A stretch of 64,000 nucleotides of DNA from Prinia subflava. Lineage: Eukaryota; Chordata; Aves; Passeriformes; Cisticolidae. Below, one piece after another: positions 61,101-64,000 of this stretch. Made by a program: the position numbers and the translations under genes. Numbering within the stretch: position 1 is the stretch's first letter; each line of letters begins with the position of its first letter. Where the stretch lies: assembly GCF_021018805.1 (NCBI RefSeq), contig NC_086256.1:14202032-14266031 (forward strand). Reading direction: 5' to 3'. The notes below the pieces were generated by a model. It did no database searches, was not told where the DNA came from, and worked only from the letters and a program-made list of their open reading frames with translations.

Positions 61101-63342
61101 TGAAAATACTGCTTGTGGGACAGCAGAAAGTCATGTAGACTTGTAGCTCAGAGATCTGACAAAATGGTTTAACAAATGCACTTCTTTCTGAACAGATAAA
61201 TCTGCATGAAAGGAATACCAACACAGAGTATGGTCCCACCAGAATTAGTTTAAGGGAACTGCAGTATCGTTACAAACCCCGAGGTAATATTTTTATTACA
61301 GGGGAAATTACCATACAGGGGAAAATGTTTTTAATAAGCTTGTATTTCAGTATATACATAATAAAAGATGAGCAACAAAATACTATATAGCTAAACACAC
61401 CTGGAGAAAAAGATTTCTTAAGTGCAGTGGTATTCAATGTGTGACATTCATGTACTGACAACGAAGAGATGTACATGTAAAAATCCAAACTGAGCAATTC
61501 CATATACACAGTGACTCTATCCAGTGTCACTTAAAAGCCCATGCAAATCCCTCACCCAATCTCTTTATCCCTGAAACAATATGTCCTTTTCAGCCATTAC
61601 AGAAAACTATTTTTAGAAACATAATCCATTCCCTGGAGCGGAGATGTTAGCTCCTGGTTGCAGCAGCTGTGGGTGATGTGTAAGGGCAGCTCCCACGGAG
61701 ACACTGGTGCTGTGTAAAACTGGCAAAGAACAGGATGATGCTACCCTAGGTATTGTCTGATAAAAGACACTGATTTCAGAGCTGCAGCAACGGGGAGACT
61801 CCACCAGGAAACAGCAAACTTACAGAACCGCTGCTTTACTTGGCAGTCTTTCTTCATATCTCTTCCTGAAATTCCCCTTAGCCACAAACTACCTTTACAA
61901 GACAAAGGATTTGCTTGGTCTAATAAATTCCAGTGTGTAACAAAAAGATGTAACTGGGTTTTTTCCAGGGAAAGCAAGATCTCTGAGTGCACTAAGAACA
62001 AGCATCAAAGAGAAGCCATATACAGAGATGAGTGCTTCTTCAAGCAAAAATCTGGAAGTGCTAGAGAATATATCCACAGACTTTTTTGTTGGAAATGAAG
62101 TAAGTGAATATATAATGCATTACCAATTAAAATGTTAATCCAAGATATCTGAAAGACTGAACAGCTAAATAACAGAGTTTTCACAAATGTATGGACTTGC
62201 ATCTTTTCCTCAGGTGTAACTAAAATGATCTCTCTGTACATGCCACCTTTTACTTCCACTTTAATACTTTTAGCTATATGCTTAAACAATAATAAATCTC
62301 CAATATTTGGTAGACTATGAACCCTTACTTCAAGAGGAGATAGAAGACATTTCCAAAATATGTTGAGCTTAACCACCCATTAGTAACCAAAGTATTAGTA
62401 ACCAATGTATTCCAGAACATGTACTTTTTTTTTTTTAGTGTTTTCCCACATGTCATGTGAAAACATTTATTCTACAGTTTGCCCCAGAACTTAATTTCTG
62501 GGTTTTCTGGCCTCCTACTATGAGGCCTTTAGGATGTTTGGTCTCCTGGCCTAACAGAATACTAGGACTGTGCAAAGTTATTAGACATAAGGAATTACAA
62601 GTCTTCATGGTAAGAATGCAGAGGATAATAAAATTATAGAAAAGATATATAAAAGGAAAGGCAAAAATCCTCTTTGCATCAATGGTTGTAATTAAGAAAA
62701 GTCCCATCTTAAAAACAAGTCCCTTTGAAATAAGCCACCAAGCTCTAATATTAGCATTTGCTTTTTTTTTTTTTTTTTTTTTAATTACAGGATGGAGAAG
62801 TTGTTTATTCTAACTGGAAAAAGAAAATTGATACTAATTCAGCAAAACCAGTTAGTAAGTTCAAGTTTCTCAATATCTGTTTAAGCCTTAATATACCACC
62901 AGCTTTAAAATATTTATGTCTATACTCTGTCTTTTTAAACTTTTTGCTCATAACTCTAATAGTCTCTCTCACTGAAAACACCTGAATTTACAGTACACCC
63001 TGAAAAAGTGCAAGCACTTTAGCTGGCATGACAGAGTAGCACAAAGATATTGGCACAAATCATGGAAGTAACTAGATTGGTGGCAAATCCAATTCCTGTA
63101 CCTTGTGAGCAAAAAAAAGAGGCCAATACCTTCCAGGCCTGTGGTAGGTCCTGCACTCGTTTCTTTATCCCTGAGGCATTAGTAACAAGCAACTGCCTTT
63201 TCCTCCATTAGGTCAGAAGCACTCCCAGAAATACGCCCTCCACACCGAAACTATCAACACTCTCCAGAAATCTCCATTTTTTAAAGACATCCTTCTAAGC
63301 ATTGGAGGCCAGAAGTTTGCCATTTGGAAAGAAGGAGTTACA
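46104..63342 (+). CDS. DNAI3: DNAI3 (WDR63), axonemal inner-arm dynein intermediate chain, 3' end outside window
   Basis: WD-repeat intermediate chain of the two-headed inner dynein arm of motile cilia, related to algal IC140; human DNAI3 also binds the Arp2/3 complex (family knowledge). Exons on the plus strand: 46104-46173, 46419-46457, 49938-50119, 50674-50778, 51318-51452, 52625-52824, 53072-53188, 53866-54050, 54955-55079, 55181-55270, 55710-55820, 56762-56890, 58878-58951, 60342-60489, 61196-61283, 61969-62099, 62791-62854, 63212-63342. All are GT-AG and in frame for 708 codons; human is about 891, so roughly the last fifth lies beyond 64000. Seen: Ser/Lys-rich start, [33 protein letters not shown], and WD-type units such as CADGQVVLWDI and DCSILFWDI. 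Confidence 0.96.
46419..46457 (+). CDS. DNAI3: DNAI3 coding exon 2 (39 nt)
   Basis: Very short exon, phase 1 on both sides, between a TTTCAG acceptor and GTAAGT donor. Encodes [13 protein letters not shown], leading into the conserved [10 protein letters not shown]. Confidence 0.85.
   Translation, partial: VKQMKLIFLWPV
46458..49937 (+). other. DNAI3: DNAI3 intron after the 39-nt exon
   Basis: 3.5 kb, containing the CR1-like tail at 48.2 kb. No further coding exon is needed, since phases 1 and 1 match across it. Confidence 0.6.
48208..48275 (+). mobile_element. CR1-like 3' tail in a DNAI3 intron
   Basis: TTTGGACCAGATGACTTGGA followed by GGCCTTTCCCAATC resembles the conserved CR1 3' end, more decayed than the copy at 22.3 kb. 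Confidence 0.6.
49938..50119 (+). CDS. DNAI3: DNAI3 coding exon 3
   Basis: 182 nt, phase 1 in and phase 0 out. Encodes [20 protein letters not shown] and [18 protein letters not shown], close to mammalian DNAI3. Confidence 0.95.
50674..50778 (+). CDS. DNAI3: DNAI3 coding exon 4
   Basis: 105 nt, phase 0 on both sides. Encodes [18 protein letters not shown] and [16 protein letters not shown]. Confidence 0.95.
51318..51452 (+). CDS. DNAI3: DNAI3 coding exon 5, glutamate-rich
   Basis: 135 nt, phase 0 on both sides. Opens with an acidic repeat ([12 protein letters not shown]) and then the conserved [14 protein letters not shown]. Confidence 0.93.
51577..51719. repeat. GA-rich and TA/GA simple repeats
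   Basis: GAGAAATAGAGAAACAGAGA-like sequence at about 51577-51622 and a TATATATATAGAGAGAGAGA run at 51695-51718, in a DNAI3 intron. Confidence 0.75.
52625..52824 (+). CDS. DNAI3: DNAI3 coding exon 6
   Basis: 200 nt, phase 0 in and phase 2 out. Encodes [18 protein letters not shown] and [20 protein letters not shown]. Confidence 0.95.
53072..53188 (+). CDS. DNAI3: DNAI3 coding exon 7
   Basis: 117 nt, phase 2 on both sides. Encodes [20 protein letters not shown], matching the mammalian TYPKNATTQYYP segment. Confidence 0.94.
53866..54050 (+). CDS. DNAI3: DNAI3 coding exon 8
   Basis: 185 nt, phase 2 in and phase 1 out. Encodes [20 protein letters not shown] and the first propeller strand [12 protein letters not shown]. 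Confidence 0.95.
54955..55079 (+). CDS. DNAI3: DNAI3 coding exon 9
   Basis: 125 nt, phase 1 in and phase 0 out. Encodes [20 protein letters not shown] and [16 protein letters not shown], a WD-type strand. Confidence 0.93.
55181..55270 (+). CDS. DNAI3: DNAI3 coding exon 10
   Basis: 90 nt, phase 0 on both sides. Encodes [20 protein letters not shown] followed by [10 protein letters not shown], strongly conserved. Confidence 0.95.
55710..55820 (+). CDS. DNAI3: DNAI3 coding exon 11
   Basis: 111 nt, phase 0 on both sides. Encodes [14 protein letters not shown], then an acidic stretch and a four-alanine run (GCA repeat) before a GTCACT donor. Confidence 0.88.
55886..55942. repeat. Imperfect tandem duplication beside the CR1 fragment
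   Basis: CAGTGCAAACAGAACAGAAC and CAGTGCAAGCAGTACAGAAC follow each other about 30 bases apart directly before recognisable CR1 sequence. Confidence 0.5.
55920..56156 (+). mobile_element. CR1 LINE fragment in a DNAI3 intron
   Basis: CTGGGCTGCATCCAAAGCAG, GATTCTGCCCCTCTGCTCTG, GCATCCAGCTCTGG and AAGAAGGACATGGA in this order are the hallmark of the 3' half of avian CR1 elements. The fragment lies in the intron between exons 55710-55820 and 56762-56890, is truncated at both ends and has no intact reading frame. Confidence 0.88.
56581..56603. repeat. Poly(T) tract, 23 bases
   Basis: Uninterrupted T run in the DNAI3 intron about 160 bases before exon 56762-56890. Confidence 0.9.
56762..56890 (+). 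CDS. DNAI3: DNAI3 coding exon 12
   Basis: 129 nt, phase 0 on both sides, TTTCTAG acceptor. Encodes [20 protein letters not shown] and HWLPCNSE, matching RHCAVSSI and VITDIHWLP in mammals. Confidence 0.94.
58878..58951 (+). CDS. DNAI3: DNAI3 coding exon 13
   Basis: 74 nt, phase 0 in and phase 2 out. Encodes [17 protein letters not shown] (last codon split). Confidence 0.92.
60342..60489 (+). CDS. DNAI3: DNAI3 coding exon 14
   Basis: 148 nt, phase 2 in and phase 0 out. Completes the WD unit SILFWDI and encodes [11 protein letters not shown]. Confidence 0.94.
61196..61283 (+). CDS. DNAI3: DNAI3 coding exon 15
   Basis: 88 nt, phase 0 in and phase 1 out. Encodes [20 protein letters not shown] and ELQYRYKPR. 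Confidence 0.9.
61969..62099 (+). CDS. DNAI3: DNAI3 coding exon 16
   Basis: 131 nt, phase 1 in and phase 0 out. Ends with [11 protein letters not shown], matching CTKFFVGTE in mammals. Confidence 0.93.
62791..62854 (+). CDS. DNAI3: DNAI3 coding exon 17
   Basis: 64 nt, phase 0 in and phase 1 out, acceptor right after a 21-T tract (62762-62782). Encodes [14 protein letters not shown], matching EGEVIYTDWKME. Confidence 0.93.
63212..63342 (+). CDS. DNAI3: DNAI3 coding exon 18, last one in window
   Basis: 131 nt, phase 1 in and phase 0 out. Encodes [20 protein letters not shown] and [11 protein letters not shown], matching the NVAIWKEGVM unit. The following intron runs off the window end. Confidence 0.94.
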
Positions 63343-64000
63343 GTAGGTTCCTTTAACACAGCTGTAACATTTGTGACAGGTATACAAGACAGGACTATAA
63401 CAGGCTCAGAGACTCTATTTTCAGAAATGTGTAGGTCTTGAAGCTTGATATCTTAGAAAGAAAACAGATACAAAAGAAGCTTTCCATCTTCTCCACATCA
63501 GAAAACTATTTTAGATAAAGCTTAGTAACCTTGCCTTTTACAGAATAAGTGAAGTGACTTTCTTAAATTCCAACCTTGCAAAAAACAGCTTCCCAACTAT
63601 TCATTTCTGCTGCTAGGGAAACGCCTGCTGAACAAATCTGAAGAACTTGTATTTTAGGGCAAGTTTTTTCATCCTGTGAAGACAAAGAAACGTGGTGGGG
63701 GTTAGGTTTGTCTCATGCAGGAATCCAGGTTAGCTGCACCTGACAAAATCTCCAGACTGCAGGTTTTAACAGCATACAGATTACCTGAAGAGACTGGAAG
63801 TGAGATACCAGGTTTTTTACTTCCCCAGAATCCTTTTTACTTGCAGCAGGTGTAGGAATTTTGCCATCGATATAATTTTTGTAATGGGGCCATTTAAATT
63901 GTGAGCATTTTCCAAAGACAGGAGATCTGAAGTAGTGAATTGATAGTACTGTTTGATTGTCGGGTCTACCTTTTATTTGTTTCCAAAAAAAATTAAGAAT

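Noticed and set aside
1..64000. CRISPR arrays, insertion sequences, operons, riboswitches, tRNA or rRNA genes, intact retroviral genes
   Set aside because: No spaced direct repeats, no cloverleaf or rRNA-like sequence, and no retroviral gene motif noticed; the genome is animal nuclear DNA. A tRNAscan, Rfam and repeat-library search would be the decisive test.

Overview
The window is nuclear DNA from a bird. The evidence is vertebrate-style split genes with GT-AG introns, CpG-island promoters, and fragments of the avian-dominant LINE CR1 (one body fragment near 55.9-56.2 kb, 3' tails near 22.3 and 48.2 kb). I see no bacterial, viral or organellar genes. The species cannot be fixed from this sequence alone.

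Three protein genes account for nearly all coding sequence. Reading left to right: MCOLN2 (TRPML2) on the minus strand, 13 coding exons from a CpG-island start at 21,892 to a stop at 2,303; MCOLN3 (TRPML3) on the minus strand, 12 coding exons from an ATG at 37,337 to a stop near 27,762 (or 26,574 if the last intron is used), with a presumed non-coding first exon in the CpG island at 38.7-39.5 kb; and DNAI3 (WDR63) on the plus strand, starting at 46,104 and running out of the window, with 18 coding exons (708 codons) visible. This order and orientation is the one I know from human chromosome 1p22, so the block looks like conserved synteny.

The two mucolipins are tandem paralogues. Their introns have the same positions and phases, and several exons have identical lengths (97, 100, 150, 102, 123 and 207 nt). 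Both encode six-transmembrane endolysosomal cation channels with the conserved NGDD pore filter and the four cysteines of the luminal domain. MCOLN3 also keeps the three acid-sensing histidines (252, 273, 283) at the same residue numbers as in human. DNAI3 encodes a WD-repeat intermediate chain of the axonemal inner dynein arm. It is functionally unrelated and only shares the head-to-head spacer with MCOLN3.

Regulatory clues: a near-perfect RFX X-box in the second CpG island (40,554-40,567), as expected for a ciliary gene; a CLEAR-like CACGTGAC E-box in the MCOLN3 island; and a CACGTG E-box upstream of MCOLN2. Stretches between genes (1-1.46 kb, 22.2-26.1 kb, 39.5-40.3 kb) hold no gene that I can support.

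I found no clearly new biological system. The items most worth checking are a lineage-specific-looking 63-residue C-terminal extension on MCOLN2, an extra 3' exon for MCOLN3, the X-box and E-box promoter elements, an isolated GC-rich block inside a MCOLN3 intron, and an unclassified minus-strand reading frame at 45.2-45.4 kb. All exon calls come from reading splice sites, frames and remembered family sequences; no alignment was run.
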